Numbered from the stretch's first letter, positions 16,745 to 26,180 are shown. The stretch is 64,000 bases of DNA from Ferribacterium limneticum (GCF_020510565.1 NZ_CP075189.1:3022501-3086500), one strand, 5' to 3'. Numbers and translations: made by a program. Notes: generated by a model from the sequence alone, not told the origin.

Positions 16745-17452
16745 GACCTGCAGGATCGACTCCATGAGCTCGGAACGCTTGTGCAGACCGGGAATCAGGT
16801 CGGCTACCGCAACATAGATCATGCTCGCAGCGCCGAGAGCGAGCAGCGAAGGAATCCACTCAGTCATGTCGGCCAGGGCAAAATAGGCCAGCATGGCACC
16901 GACCATCGTTGCCAGGCTGGACAGCAGATTGAAGGCCAGCGCCCTGACCTTGCTGTAGCCGGAATGAAGCAGGATCAGGTAATCGCCGACCTCCTGCGGA
17001 ATTTCATGGGCGATGATGGCCATCGCGGTGACGATGCCAAGCTCGGTGCTTTGCAGGAATGCTGCGGCGATCAGGATGCCGTCGACAAAATTGTGGAAGG
17101 TATCGCCAACCAGGATGAGCAGTCCCGAGCGCCCGTGATCGTGAGCCGGTGCATGGGCATCATGCGCCTCGCAATGATCGTGGTGGCAATGGCGCCAAAG
17201 GACCAGTTTTTCGAGCACGAAAAACGCCATGATGCCGAACAGAACGGTCGCCGTCGTCCGATGTACATCGCCGTGTTCGAGCGCATGCGGCAGGATTTCC
17301 AGAAAGGCCGCGCCGAGCAGTGCACCGATAGCATAAGAGATCAGCATGCTGATGCGATGCGCACCTAGGGCGAGACTCACCGCGGCTGCGGCGAAGACGC
17401 TCAAGGCGCCGCCAGCCAGCGAAACTGCAATGATCCAGGAAAGAGTGCTCAC
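16685..17452 (-). CDS. ZIP family divalent metal transporter
   Basis: 255 residues with about eight membrane segments. Metal-site motifs are HNFVDG in TM4 and HEIPQE in TM5. A cytoplasmic loop rich in His and Asp (residues about 88-108: HCHHDH, HDAHAPAHDHG) is typical of ZIP proteins. It is likely a Zn2+ or Fe2+ importer in the inner membrane. No metal-responsive site is visible at its promoter, which abuts the LysR gene end. Confidence 0.88.
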   Translation of the reverse strand: MSTLSWIIAVSLAGGALSVFAAAAVSLALGAHRISMLISYAIGALLGAAFLEILPHALEHGDVHRTTATVLFGIMAFFVLEKLVLWRHCHHDHCEAHDAHAPAHDHGRSGLLILVGDTFHNFVDGILIAAAFLQSTELGIVTAMAIIAHEIPQEVGDYLILLHSGYSKVRALAFNLLSSLATMVGAMLAYFALADMTEWIPSLLALGAASMIYVAVADLIPGLHKRSELMESILQVLLIGSGIASIAIVQALVGE

Positions 17453-17481
17453 GGGAATCTGCTACTTGGGAAAGGCGCGGA

Positions 17482-18450
17482 TTATACGCCCGCCGGCCAG
17501 TTTGGCTGAACCGCCAGGGCTTCGTCCAAAAGCCAGCGGCGGAATGCGGCGACCGAATCGCGCTGGGCGACGGCCTTGCGCATCACGAGAAAATAACCGA
17601 AGGGCGACGGCACGGCGATCTCGAATGGCACGATCAAACGTCCGGCCGCCACATCAGCTTCGACCAGTGGTTTCAGCGCCAGGGCGACACCCTGCCCATC
17701 AAGCGCAGCCTCAACAGCGAGGACGGCATTTGAAAACCGTGGCCCGCGCTCTGCATCGACGTTGCTCACCCCGGCACAGGAAAGCCACTCCTGCCAACCG
17801 GGCTGGCCTTCCTCGTCACCGATGGTTTCATCGTGGATCAAGACGTGACGCGCCAGATCCTGGGGAACGGCTAGCGGGCGCTCTGCACTGAGCAGCCGCG
17901 GGCTGCATACCGGCACCCAGTCCGGCGCGAAGATTTGCTCCACCTGCAGACCGGGATAATTACCGGTGCCATAGCGAATAGCGAGCAGGCTGCCGGCCTC
18001 GCGCAGATCGAAGCGATCATTGTCGAGCAACAGTGTTTCGCCCCGCCGGTCGACGCTGTCGCCGCGACTCGACAGGCGCAATTCGACTTCCGGATGGGCC
18101 AGTGAAAAACGGGGCAAACGCGGCACCAGCCAGCGTGTTGCAAAAGACGGCGGCGCCGTCACGGTGAGCACGCCGTCGGCTTCGCTGCGCGTGCTGTCGA
18201 TGGCGGCGGCAAAACAATCGAAACCTTCGCGAATCTTGGGCAGCATGGCTCGCCCCTGCGGCGTGATTTCCAGCGCCCGGGTCAGGCGGCGGAAAAGCGC
18301 GACACCGAGATAGGTTTCAAGCGACTTGATCTGCTGGCTGACGGCAGCCGGTGTGACGTGCATTTCCTCGGCAGACTTCTTGAAACTCAGGTGACGCGCC
18401 GCAGACTCGAAGGCGCGCATGGCGGAAAGTGGAGGCAGACGATAGGTCAC
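17482..18450 (-). CDS. LysR-type transcriptional regulator, GcvA-like
   Basis: 322 residues. The N-terminal winged helix (PPLSAMRAFESAARHLSFKK, then VTPAAVSQQIKSLE) has the GcvA/AmpR style opening. The effector-binding domain begins near residue 95 (VTAPPSFATRWLVPRL), also typical of that subgroup. The regulated genes are not evident; the ZIP gene 29 nt downstream on the same strand or the small lipoprotein divergent from it are the nearest candidates. Confidence 0.85.
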   Translation of the reverse strand: MTYRLPPLSAMRAFESAARHLSFKKSAEEMHVTPAAVSQQIKSLETYLGVALFRRLTRALEITPQGRAMLPKIREGFDCFAAAIDSTRSEADGVLTVTAPPSFATRWLVPRLPRFSLAHPEVELRLSSRGDSVDRRGETLLLDNDRFDLREAGSLLAIRYGTGNYPGLQVEQIFAPDWVPVCSPRLLSAERPLAVPQDLARHVLIHDETIGDEEGQPGWQEWLSCAGVSNVDAERGPRFSNAVLAVEAALDGQGVALALKPLVEADVAAGRLIVPFEIAVPSPFGYFLVMRKAVAQRDSVAAFRRWLLDEALAVQPNWPAGV

Positions 18451-18583
18451 GGCTAACGATTAAGTTTTTCTAAAGCATTGCATCATAAATAGTCGTTTGC
18501 CGCTCGGCAAGGCGCTGACTAATGTTTCATCTCGGCCGAAATCGGGTCGCACCGTCAAACATCCCTGAAAGAAAGGTATCGCC

Positions 18584-18808
18584 ATGAACAAGTCACTGCT
18601 CGTTGCCGCACTGCTTACCGTCGCACTCACCGCCTGCGGCAAGAAGGACGAGTCCGTCGCAGCACTGCCGCCGGCAGTTGCCGCTCCTTCCCTGCCGGCT
18701 CCAGCCACTCCGCCTGTGCTGCCGAACGTCGGGCAGGAAGAGGCTGCCAAGCCTGCCGATAGCGCCACCCCGAGCGCCCCGGCCGGCGAAAGCACCCCGG
18801 CCCGTTGA
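18584..18808 (+). CDS. Small Pro/Ala-rich lipoprotein
   Basis: 74 residues, with GAAAGAAAGG upstream. A lipoprotein signal peptide ends in LTAC, so Cys18 would be acylated; the mature part (GKKDES, then Pro/Ala/Glu-rich) is low complexity and likely extended. It resembles LptM/YifL-type small outer-membrane lipoproteins in size but not clearly in sequence. Function unknown. Confidence 0.7.
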   Translation: MNKSLLVAALLTVALTACGKKDESVAALPPAVAAPSLPAPATPPVLPNVGQEEAAKPADSATPSAPAGESTPAR

Positions 18809-18933
18809 GCCAAACGCCTCACAGTTAAGAAAGACTAATTTATCAAACAAAAATAACTCGTTCGTTGCCTAACGGCGATTTTGATAAATTGCGCCCCGTC
18901 TCCTCCAGACCTTCATGCGCTTAGGATCTGGAT

Positions 18934-18963
18934 TGAGCCCGCTTTATGCGGGCTCTTTTTTTA
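18934..18963 (+). terminator. Terminator upstream of the CoA-transferase gene
   Basis: GAGCCCGC-TTTAT-GCGGGCTC is followed by seven T. It probably ends the lipoprotein transcript, 54 nt before the CoA-transferase ATG. Confidence 0.8.
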
Positions 18964-19016
18964 TTCGTTTTTTGTCCGTCATTTGTTGATAACCCAATAC
19001 TGGAGCATCGAGAAAC

Positions 19017-20579
19017 ATGGTTGGAGGTTCACGCATCCTTAATGCCGCCATGCGCGGCAAGATCATGTCGGCCGACGAGGCCGCCAATCTCATCCAATCC
19101 GGCGTCAACGTCGGGATGAGTGGCTTTACCGGCGCTGGCTACCCGAAACTGGTTCCCACGGCGCTGGCCAAGCGCATCATGGACGCCAATCTGCACGGAC
19201 AGAAATTCAAGATCGGCGTGTGGACCGGCGCCTCGACGGCACCCGAACTCGACGGCGCGCTGGCCATGGTCGATGGCATCGAAATGCGCCTGCCTTACCA
19301 GTCCGACCCGACCTGCCGCAAACGGATCAACGCTGGGGAGATGGAGTACATCGACATCCACCTGTCGCACGTCGCCCAGTTCGTCTGGGGCGGCTTCCTC
19401 GGCAAACTCGATATTGCCGTCGTTGAAGTCGCCGGCATTCTTGAAGACGGCCGGCTGATTCCGTCGTCCTCAGTTGGCAACAACAAGACATGGCTGGATC
19501 AGGCCGACAAGATCATCCTGGAAGTCAATTCCTGGCAAAACCCTGCTCTCGAGGGCATGCACGACATTTACTACGGCACCGCCCTGCCGCCGCACCGCAA
19601 GCCGATTCCGCTGCTCAAGACCGACGACCGCATCGGCGAGCCGTATTACACCATCGACCCGAACAAGGTCATCGCCGTCATCGAGACCAACAAGGCCGAC
19701 CGCAACTCCGCCTTCTCGCCGCCGGACACCAATTCGCAACTGATCGCCGGCCACATCTTGGAATTCCTCCAGCACGAAGTGAAAAAAGGCCGCCTGCCGG
19801 CCAACCTGCTGCCCCTGCAATCGGGTGTCGGCAATGTCGCCAATGCGGTAATGGCCGGCTTGCAGGATGGCCCCTTCGAGAACCTGACGGCTTACACCGA
19901 AGTACTACAGGACGGCATGCTCGAACTGATCAAATCGGGCAAACTGACCTGCGCGTCGGCCACGTCGTTCTCGCTGAGCCCGAATGCGCTGGTCGAACTG
20001 AATGCCGACCTGCCGCGCTTCAAGGATTCCATCATCCTGCGTCCGCAGGAAATCTCGAACCATCCGGAAGTGATCCGCCGCCTCGGCGTCATCTCGATGA
20101 ACGGACTGATCGAAGCCGACATTTACGGCAACGTCAATTCGACCCACATCATGGGCACCTCGATCATGAACGGCATCGGCGGTTCCGGCGACTTCGCCCG
20201 CAACGCCTTCGTCTCCATCTTCATGACGCCGTCGAGCGCCAAGGGGGGCAGCATTTCATGCATCGTGCCGATGGTGTCGCACGTCGACCACACCGAACAC
20301 GACGTCCAGGTCGTCGTCACCGAGCAAGGCCTGGCCGATCTGCGTGGCCTGTCGCCGAAGCAGCGGGCCAAGGTGATCATCGACAATTGCGCGCATCCGA
20401 ATTTCAAGCCGGCCTTGCGCGAGTATTACGAGCGCTCGACGCGCTATTCGCCCGGTCGTCACACGCCTCACCTGCTCGATGAGGCCTTTACCTTCCTGCC
20501 GAACTGGGTGGCCAATCAGGCCGCACGGGAAGCCTGGCGGGAGGATTCGCTGGTGCAGGCGGACGCCTGGAAAAAGTAG
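19017..20579 (+). CDS. Succinyl-CoA:acetate CoA-transferase / acetyl-CoA hydrolase family
   Basis: 520 residues, the size of AarC/Cat1/ScpC enzymes. The catalytic Glu lies at about residue 295 in AYTEVLQDG, and the oxyanion region GGSGDFARNAF and late block VVTEQGLADLRGLSPKQRA are present. It moves CoA between succinyl-CoA and acetate (or propionate), bypassing succinyl-CoA synthetase or activating acetate. It stands alone, between a terminator and the convergent pgeF gene. Confidence 0.9.
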   Translation: MVGGSRILNAAMRGKIMSADEAANLIQSGVNVGMSGFTGAGYPKLVPTALAKRIMDANLHGQKFKIGVWTGASTAPELDGALAMVDGIEMRLPYQSDPTCRKRINAGEMEYIDIHLSHVAQFVWGGFLGKLDIAVVEVAGILEDGRLIPSSSVGNNKTWLDQADKIILEVNSWQNPALEGMHDIYYGTALPPHRKPIPLLKTDDRIGEPYYTIDPNKVIAVIETNKADRNSAFSPPDTNSQLIAGHILEFLQHEVKKGRLPANLLPLQSGVGNVANAVMAGLQDGPFENLTAYTEVLQDGMLELIKSGKLTCASATSFSLSPNALVELNADLPRFKDSIILRPQEISNHPEVIRRLGVISMNGLIEADIYGNVNSTHIMGTSIMNGIGGSGDFARNAFVSIFMTPSSAKGGSISCIVPMVSHVDHTEHDVQVVVTEQGLADLRGLSPKQRAKVIIDNCAHPNFKPALREYYERSTRYSPGRHTPHLLDEAFTFLPNWVANQAAREAWREDSLVQADAWKK

Positions 20580-20634
20580 TCGGCAAAATCGGGGGGCGAA
20601 TCCGGAACAATCCGACCGCCCCCTAAATACTCGC

Positions 20635-21363
20635 TTAAGACTCCAGCCAGATCAGGCTGGCCATGCGGCCGGTCACGCCATCGCGGCGGTAAGAAAAGAA
20701 ATCGGCTGCTTCGCTGAAGGTGCAGCGCTCTCCGCCGCTGATCGAACTGATGCCAGCCGCGTTCAGGCGCTGGCGGGCGAGCAGATAGATGTCAGCCAAC
20801 CATTTTCCCGGCCCATGGACGACGAAAGCTTGCGCTGCCCGCGCATCGTGCGCAACGAATACGGCGCGAACTTCGTCACCGACTTCAAAAGCCGACGGGC
20901 CGATGGCCGGCCCCAGCCAAGCGAGCAATTCGCCGGCCGGCACGGCCATCTGGGCCATGGTTTCTTCAAGCACACCGGCGGCCAGCCCGCGCCAGCCGGC
21001 ATGCGCAGCGGCGACAACGGTCCCGGCTCGGTCGCAAAAAAGAACGGGCAGACAGTCGGCGGTCATCACGGCACAGACCGTTCCGGGGTCCCGCGTGAAG
21101 GCCGCATCTGCCTCTTTCATTTTTGGGCTTTTTTTCGGGTTGACCGTGGCAATGCCGTGCACCTGCTTGAGCCAGGCCGGTTCAGCCGGCAGATGCTCGC
21201 GCAATGCCGCCCGATTGGCTGCGACATGGGATGGATCATCACCAACATGGTCGCCGAGGTTGAAACTGTCCCACGGCGCCAGGCTGCAACCGGCACCGCG
21301 CAACGTTTGCAAGCTGCGGACCCGGGCTGGCGCCGGCCAGTCCGGAACCAGCAGATTAGCCAT
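20635..21363 (-). CDS. pgeF: Peptidoglycan editing factor / laccase-domain purine nucleoside phosphorylase (YfiH)
   Basis: 242 residues from the ATG that overlaps the rluD stop (ATGGCTAA). Family blocks: WLKQVHG, CAVMTADCLPVLFCDRAGT, AAAHAGWRGLAAGVLEETM, AWLGPAIGP, FFSYRRDGVTGRMASLIWL, with His and Cys metal ligands. Such proteins act on purine nucleosides and edit cell-wall precursors. Residues about 70-83 (TVNPKKSPKMKE), between VHG and the conserved ADA-F block, are encoded by the dispersed repeat. As I remember the E. coli protein, it has a segment of similar length here, so the repeat seems to replace rather than extend the loop. Confidence 0.9.
   Translation of the reverse strand: MANLLVPDWPAPARVRSLQTLRGAGCSLAPWDSFNLGDHVGDDPSHVAANRAALREHLPAEPAWLKQVHGIATVNPKKSPKMKEADAAFTRDPGTVCAVMTADCLPVLFCDRAGTVVAAAHAGWRGLAAGVLEETMAQMAVPAGELLAWLGPAIGPSAFEVGDEVRAVFVAHDARAAQAFVVHGPGKWLADIYLLARQRLNAAGISSISGGERCTFSEAADFFSYRRDGVTGRMASLIWLES
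21114..21155 (-). repeat. Dispersed repeat copy R5, in frame inside pgeF
   Basis: Core at 21138-21147. It is a near-consensus copy (GCATTGCC flank, seven-A run, GCCCAAAAATGAAA) read forward by the gene as TVNPKKSPKMK. Confidence 0.88.
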
Positions 21364-22315
21364 AGCGCAGGGAATCGAGAAGGTCACGCATGTCCTCCGG
21401 CATCGGTACTTCCCACTGCATTTTCAGGCCGGTCAGCGGATGCACGAGGCCGAGGCGCGTTGCGTGCAACGCTTGCCGAGGAAACTCGGGTAGCTTCGGG
21501 TTGTGCTTGCCATAAACCTGATCGCCGACCAGCGGATGATGAATGGCCGCCATGTGCACACGGATCTGGTGCGTCCGCCCGGTTTCCAGCGAACACTCGA
21601 CGAAGGTGGTGTAGGGAAAGAGTTCGAGAATGCGGATATTGGTAATCGCCGGCTTGCCACCGCGGTTTTCCGGCACGATGGCCATCTTGATGCGCTGCGA
21701 CGGATGCCGGCCAATCGGCTCGTTGACCGTCCCTTCGTGCTTCATCGCGCCGGCAGCCAGGGCCAGATAGATGCGCCGCACAGTCCGCGCCTGCAACTGG
21801 CGAACCAGATCGGTCTGCGCTTCCAGCGTCTTGGCAACGACGAGCAGACCGCTCGTGTCCTTGTCCAGACGGTGCACGATTCCGGCGCGCGGCACGGCCT
21901 CGATACCCGGGACGTGGTGGAGCAGCGCATTCATCAAGGTGCCGCTCCAGTTGCCGCTACCCGGATGGACGACCAGACCGGCCGGTTTGTTGATGACGAG
22001 CAGGGTTTCGTCCTCGTAGACGACATCGAGCGGAATGTCTTCGGGCAGTTCAGGCTGGTTGCGGATATCGGTCGGCTCGCTGACCAGCAGCTTTTCGCCG
22101 CCCATCATCTTGCGCTTGGGTTCGGTCTCGGCCTTGCCATCGACTAGCACGCAGGCATCGCGTACCCAGCCCTGCAGGCGGTTGCGGGAATGCTGGGGCA
22201 GCAGCTCGGCCAGAACCTGATCGAGACGGCGGCCATAACTAGCGTCAGGAACGGTCAGGTGGAGCGGTTCAGTTCGGCTATAATCGCCGGAGTTTTCAAC
22301 AGGATCATCATTCAT
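21356..22315 (-). CDS. rluD: 23S rRNA pseudouridine synthase D
   Basis: 319 residues from the ATG at 22315 (MNDDPVENSG); longer in-frame starts would run through the bamD coding region. An S4 RNA-binding domain (about residues 20-80: RRLDQVLAELLPQHSRNRLQ) precedes the catalytic domain with the RluA-family motif HRLDKDTSGLL carrying the catalytic Asp. It modifies helix 69 of 23S rRNA. The bamD / rluD-pgeF order matches enterobacteria. The start codon shares the palindrome CATG with the bamD start on the other strand. Confidence 0.93.
   Translation of the reverse strand: MNDDPVENSGDYSRTEPLHLTVPDASYGRRLDQVLAELLPQHSRNRLQGWVRDACVLVDGKAETEPKRKMMGGEKLLVSEPTDIRNQPELPEDIPLDVVYEDETLLVINKPAGLVVHPGSGNWSGTLMNALLHHVPGIEAVPRAGIVHRLDKDTSGLLVVAKTLEAQTDLVRQLQARTVRRIYLALAAGAMKHEGTVNEPIGRHPSQRIKMAIVPENRGGKPAITNIRILELFPYTTFVECSLETGRTHQIRVHMAAIHHPLVGDQVYGKHNPKLPEFPRQALHATRLGLVHPLTGLKMQWEVPMPEDMRDLLDSLRYG
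22279..22284 (+). promoter_or_regulatory. -10 box (TATAAT) for bamD
   Basis: TATAAT about 30 nt upstream of the bamD ATG, inside the 5' part of rluD on the opposite strand. AGGA at 22301 fits a ribosome site. No recognisable -35. Confidence 0.45.
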
Positions 22316-23141
22316 GGTGCGAAGTTTACCTGCATTCCAGTCATTCCCCGCTCTCTTCCGCGTGCTGATGGCTGTTTTCATTGCCGCTTTCATCGCTGGC
22401 TGCGGCATGATGCCGGCGCAAATCGACGAAACCGCCGGCTGGTCGGCAGGCAAGCTCTATGGCGAAGCCAAGGATGCGCAAGCCGACAACAACTGGGACA
22501 AGGCCGCCAAGATGCTGGAGAAGCTGGAGGCCCGCTTCCCCTATGGCCGCTACGCCCAGCAAGCCCAGCTTGAAATGGGTTACGTGTACTGGAAAAACAA
22601 CGAACCCGGTTCGGCCCTGGCCGCCTGTGACCGCTTCATCAAGCTGCACCCGAGCCACCCGGCCGTCGATTACGTCTATTACCTGAAGGGCTTGGTCAAC
22701 TTCAACGAAGACCTCGGCCTGACCGCTCTGGTCAGCTCCCAGGACCCGACCGAACGCGACCCCAAAGCCGCCCGCGAAGCCTTCGAGGCCTTCAAGGAAT
22801 TGGTCACCCGCTTCCCGAACAGCAAATACACGCCCGACGCCACGTTGCGCATGAACTACCTGATCAATGCGCTGGCCTCGCTGGAAGTCCACGTCGCCCG
22901 CTACTACGTCAAGCGCGGCGCCTATATTGCCGCAGCCAATCGCGCCCAGTACGCGATCAAGACCTATCCGCAGGCCCCGGCCATCGAAGAGGCTATGTTC
23001 ATCATGGTTACCGCTTACGACAAGATGGGCATGAACGATCTGCGCGACGACGCTGATCGCGTGATGAAGAAGAATTTCCCGAAGAGCCCGTTTTACAAAG
23101 ACGGGTTGAAGAGCAAGACGGCTTGGTGGCAGCTCTGGTAA
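22314..23141 (+). CDS. bamD: Outer membrane assembly lipoprotein BamD (ComL)
   Basis: 275 residues. The signal peptide ends in the lipobox FIAGC, so the mature protein is a lipoprotein. TPR-like repeats follow: NNWDKAAKMLEKLEARFPYGRYAQQAQLEM, then LAACDRFIKLHPSHPAVDYVYYLKGL, and PTERDPKAAREAFEAFKELVTRFPNSKY. BamD recruits and folds beta-barrel proteins with BamA. The start at 22314 has a fitting AGGA; an internal Met at 22368 would also leave a complete signal peptide. The neighbour on the other strand is rluD, as in E. coli. Confidence 0.93.
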   Translation: MVRSLPAFQSFPALFRVLMAVFIAAFIAGCGMMPAQIDETAGWSAGKLYGEAKDAQADNNWDKAAKMLEKLEARFPYGRYAQQAQLEMGYVYWKNNEPGSALAACDRFIKLHPSHPAVDYVYYLKGLVNFNEDLGLTALVSSQDPTERDPKAAREAFEAFKELVTRFPNSKYTPDATLRMNYLINALASLEVHVARYYVKRGAYIAAANRAQYAIKTYPQAPAIEEAMFIMVTAYDKMGMNDLRDDADRVMKKNFPKSPFYKDGLKSKTAWWQLW

Positions 23142-23228
23142 GAGTGTCTGCGTAAGCGGGATGGATTACGGGATTGCCGTTGATCATGGTGATTTCCCGT
23201 TTAATTAGCTTTGGGTTCCGCCTTGTTG

Positions 23229-23727
23229 GCGGGCGTACTTTTTCTTGCTTCGCCAAGAAAAAGTAGCCAAAAAGAAGGCGACCCCGAGGGCGGCGCCGGG
23301 CTTTGCCCGGTTCCTTGCGCTACTCGGCAGGCCGGGCGGCTTGCTAAACTCGCCTTCGGCTCAAACAACGCAAGCCGACTGCCCCCGGCCCGCCTGCGTT
23401 GCTCAGCGCCTTCCACGGGGACCCCAAAAACGTCCACGTTCAACCGTTACGCCGAAAAAAGCGGGCTTCCACGGTCAACCGGAAAAAAAGCCAAAAAATG
23501 AAATCCACAGGTTCAGCGTGGACGCCTTACCGGGCCCCTTGGAAGGTGCCGAGCAACGCAGGAAGGCCGGGGGCAGTCGGCGAGGACTGTTTGAGGGCGA
23601 AGCCCGAGTTCCGCAGCCGCCCGGCCTGCCGAGTAGCACAGGGAACCGGCGCAGCCGGCACCGACCCAGGGTCGCCTTCTTCTTTGCTTACTTTCTTCTT
23701 GGCGAAGCAAGAAGAAAGTACGCCCGC
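23229..23727. repeat. Large imperfect inverted repeat, arms about 210 nt
   Basis: Left arm 23229-23438 and right arm 23517-23727 are reverse complements with scattered mismatches; both start GCGGGCGTAC at the outer end and finish CGTCCACG at the inner end. Each arm begins with its own hairpin (CTTTTTCTTG/CAAGAAAAAG in the left). The 78-nt loop contains dispersed repeat copy R6. The open frames inside are low-complexity products of the repeat, not genes. Similar ACTTTCTTTTGCTTCGCC-type elements occur in many proteobacteria as far as I recall; function unknown. This is the content of the 660-nt gap between bamD and the kinase gene. Confidence 0.85.
23464..23505 (+). repeat. Dispersed repeat copy R6, loop of the large inverted repeat
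   Basis: Core at 23471-23480, with GGCTTCC before and GGAAAAAAAGCCAAAAAATGAAAT after; one of the closest copies to consensus. Confidence 0.9.
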
Positions 23728-23801
23728 GCCTCAAGCGCGGAAAACAAGGGTTACGAAGAGGCACCTCCGCCTCAAAGGCAAGGGCGGAACCTCAAGCCAA
23801 T

Positions 23802-26180
23802 TCACGACCCCTGCTTGATCGCCAGAATCGCCTGATTCCTCAGCGTCCGCAGCAACTGCAATTCCTTTTCCGGAATGGAAATCCCCCCCGGCTCATCGCG
23901 GTCGGCATAGATCAACGCCACCGGGTTGCCCTTGATATTGAGCGGGAACAGCACGAAGGAATTGGCCGGCACGGCCTTGCGATACCAGTCGGGAATACGG
24001 CCGGCAATTTTCGGATCGTTGATGTCGCTGATCAGCAGATCGACCCCTTTTGACGTCGCGGCATGGAAGATATCCGGCGTAAAACTCAGCGGGAAGCGGA
24101 AAGCTTTGGCCAGCTCGTTGGCATCCGGCCCGAAGCCAAAGCGCCCCTGCATGACGCCGGCCTTGACGTCGCGGATGCACAGCACGACACGCTTGAAGCC
24201 CATGGCCCGATACATCGTTTCGAGGATGATGCGCAGGATGTCGTTAAGCTGAAAACCATCGATCAGCGTATTGCTGATGTCCTGGATACCGGCCGTCAGC
24301 ACCGATTGCGCGTCGACTTCCTGCGCCTCCAGGCCACTGCCGACGCCGCCGAGCGGGTCGCTCTCGTGAATGACAGTACCGTCGGCAAAGTCGCTGGCGT
24401 GCGGATCGGCGGCAAGCTTCTCATCCGCACCGGCATCGGCGAACTGGCGCATCTGTTTGCCGAAGGTCGTCTGCTGGAGATTGAGGTGAATGATGCGGGC
24501 AAAATCGGCAACCTCCTCGACGGCGCGCTGGACGGTCTGCATCACCACATTCTGTTCAAGCTGCACGGCGTCGGCAAAGCGCGCCATGGTCTTTTTGAGT
24601 TCGCGATCCCGTAGCTCCGGCGTGGCCAGCGCGATCACATCGCACAGTTCATTGGAGAAGCCAGAGAGCATGCGCAGACGATCTTCTTGGTCAAGTGCTT
24701 TTTTGACCTTACCCGCCGGCAAACGCCGCATCGAGGTGACGATCAGCGGCGGGAAGCCCCAGAGTTTGGCGATGGCGATACCGATTTCCTCAAAGGAAAT
24801 ACCGAGCACCTGTTTCGCCGCGATGTCCTCACCGCAGTCTTTTTGCGCCATGAGGCGGCGGATTTCCTCGGCATCTTCCGGAAAATAAAACTGCGACAGC
24901 AAACGACCGAGGCTGTGGAACAGCGAGCAGATGAACGATTGTTCCAGATCGCGCATGCGCGCCGTGGCGCCGATATCCTTGGCCAGCACGCCGGCCATGT
25001 TGGCGCGCAGGAAATCTTCCTTGAGCTGGTTGGCGTTGGCCTTGTTCTGCAGGTGATCGAAGAGCAGGACGGTAATGGCGATGTTGCGTACCGCCTCGAA
25101 GCCGAGCACGACCACCGCCCGCGACACGGTGCTGATGCTGCCACCGCCGGCCTGCCGGAAATAGGCCGAGTTGACCAGACGCAGCAACTTGTTGGTCAGC
25201 GCAAAATCCTTGAGGATGGTGTTCGACAGCTTGTCGATGCTTTCCGTCTCGCTGTTGGCGATCTTGTTGATGGCGCTGACCGACTCCGAGAGCGCCGGGA
25301 AATCGCTCTTGTGGCGCATCCGGCGCAGCAGGAATTCCAGCGTTGCCTGTCGACCACCAGCGCCGGCCGGAAGCTCTTCTTCAGGGTCGAGATAGTTGTC
25401 CAGCGCCTCGCCAAACTGGGCCGCCGTCTGAAAACGCAGCAGCGGATCGCGGGCCAATGCCTTGTGCAAAATGGCGCTTAATTGCTCGTCGACCGTGGCA
25501 TCCTGTGGCAGCTTGATATCTTCGCTGGCCAGGCGCTGCATAATGGCGCCGGCGCTATCCCCCGGTACAGCCCGCCGCCCGGTGAGCATTTCGAAGAGAA
25601 TCAGTCCGGCCGCGAAGACATCCGAACGCTCGCTGATCTCGCGGCGCAGGACATACTCGGGAGCCATATAGCCCGGCGTGCCGGTGATGCGGTCGGCCGG
25701 GTCGCTCAACGCATCGACCCGCGCCGCGATGCCGAAATCCATGACGCGCGGCGTACCGTTGTCATCGAGCAAAATATTCGACGGCTTCAGATCACGATGA
25801 ATGATGCCCTGCCCGTGGGCATAGGCGACCGCATCGAGGATAGGGCGGAGGATCGAAATCGCCTTGACCGGCGGTAACGCCCCACTCTGCCGGAGGAATT
25901 CGCCGAGGCTTTTGCCCGGCACGTATTCGAAAACGAGATAGAGATCGCCGTCCTGCTCGCCCGCTTCAAAAATCGGCACGATGCTCGGATGGCGCATCCG
26001 GCTGACCGTACGCGCCTCGTCAAGCAGCATGCCTTTATGCTCCGGGTCGGGCGTGGCGAAATGCAGGGTCTTGATGGCAATTTCGCGCTGCAACTGGGGA
26101 TCAAAGCCAAGATGGACCACGCTTTGCGCGCCTCGCCCCAACTCGCCACGGACTTCGAAACGGCCGATTCTTCTGCTCAT
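23802..26180 (-). CDS. Serine/threonine kinase - HDOD - GAF multidomain signalling protein
   Basis: 792 residues in three parts. Residues 1-275 form a complete Hanks-type kinase: glycine loop GELGRGAQSVV, Lys37, HRDLKPSN with Asp130, DFG at 148-150 and APE. Residues about 285-490 form an HDOD domain (LEFLLRRMRHKSDFPALSESV, LVNSAYFRQ), a non-catalytic HD relative found in signalling proteins. Residues about 630-790 form a GAF-like domain (ILRIILETMYRAMGFKRVVLC, FVLFPLNIKGNPVALIYAD). No transmembrane segment is seen. The ATG overlaps the stop of the upstream DUF3293-like gene (ATGA). The substrate is unknown. Confidence 0.88.
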   Translation of the reverse strand: MSRRIGRFEVRGELGRGAQSVVHLGFDPQLQREIAIKTLHFATPDPEHKGMLLDEARTVSRMRHPSIVPIFEAGEQDGDLYLVFEYVPGKSLGEFLRQSGALPPVKAISILRPILDAVAYAHGQGIIHRDLKPSNILLDDNGTPRVMDFGIAARVDALSDPADRITGTPGYMAPEYVLRREISERSDVFAAGLILFEMLTGRRAVPGDSAGAIMQRLASEDIKLPQDATVDEQLSAILHKALARDPLLRFQTAAQFGEALDNYLDPEEELPAGAGGRQATLEFLLRRMRHKSDFPALSESVSAINKIANSETESIDKLSNTILKDFALTNKLLRLVNSAYFRQAGGGSISTVSRAVVVLGFEAVRNIAITVLLFDHLQNKANANQLKEDFLRANMAGVLAKDIGATARMRDLEQSFICSLFHSLGRLLSQFYFPEDAEEIRRLMAQKDCGEDIAAKQVLGISFEEIGIAIAKLWGFPPLIVTSMRRLPAGKVKKALDQEDRLRMLSGFSNELCDVIALATPELRDRELKKTMARFADAVQLEQNVVMQTVQRAVEEVADFARIIHLNLQQTTFGKQMRQFADAGADEKLAADPHASDFADGTVIHESDPLGGVGSGLEAQEVDAQSVLTAGIQDISNTLIDGFQLNDILRIILETMYRAMGFKRVVLCIRDVKAGVMQGRFGFGPDANELAKAFRFPLSFTPDIFHAATSKGVDLLISDINDPKIAGRIPDWYRKAVPANSFVLFPLNIKGNPVALIYADRDEPGGISIPEKELQLLRTLRNQAILAIKQGS

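Noticed and set aside
23211..23835. Several open frames across the large inverted repeat
   Set aside because: They mirror each other because of the inverted repeat and have low-complexity, Pro/Arg-rich products without start signals.
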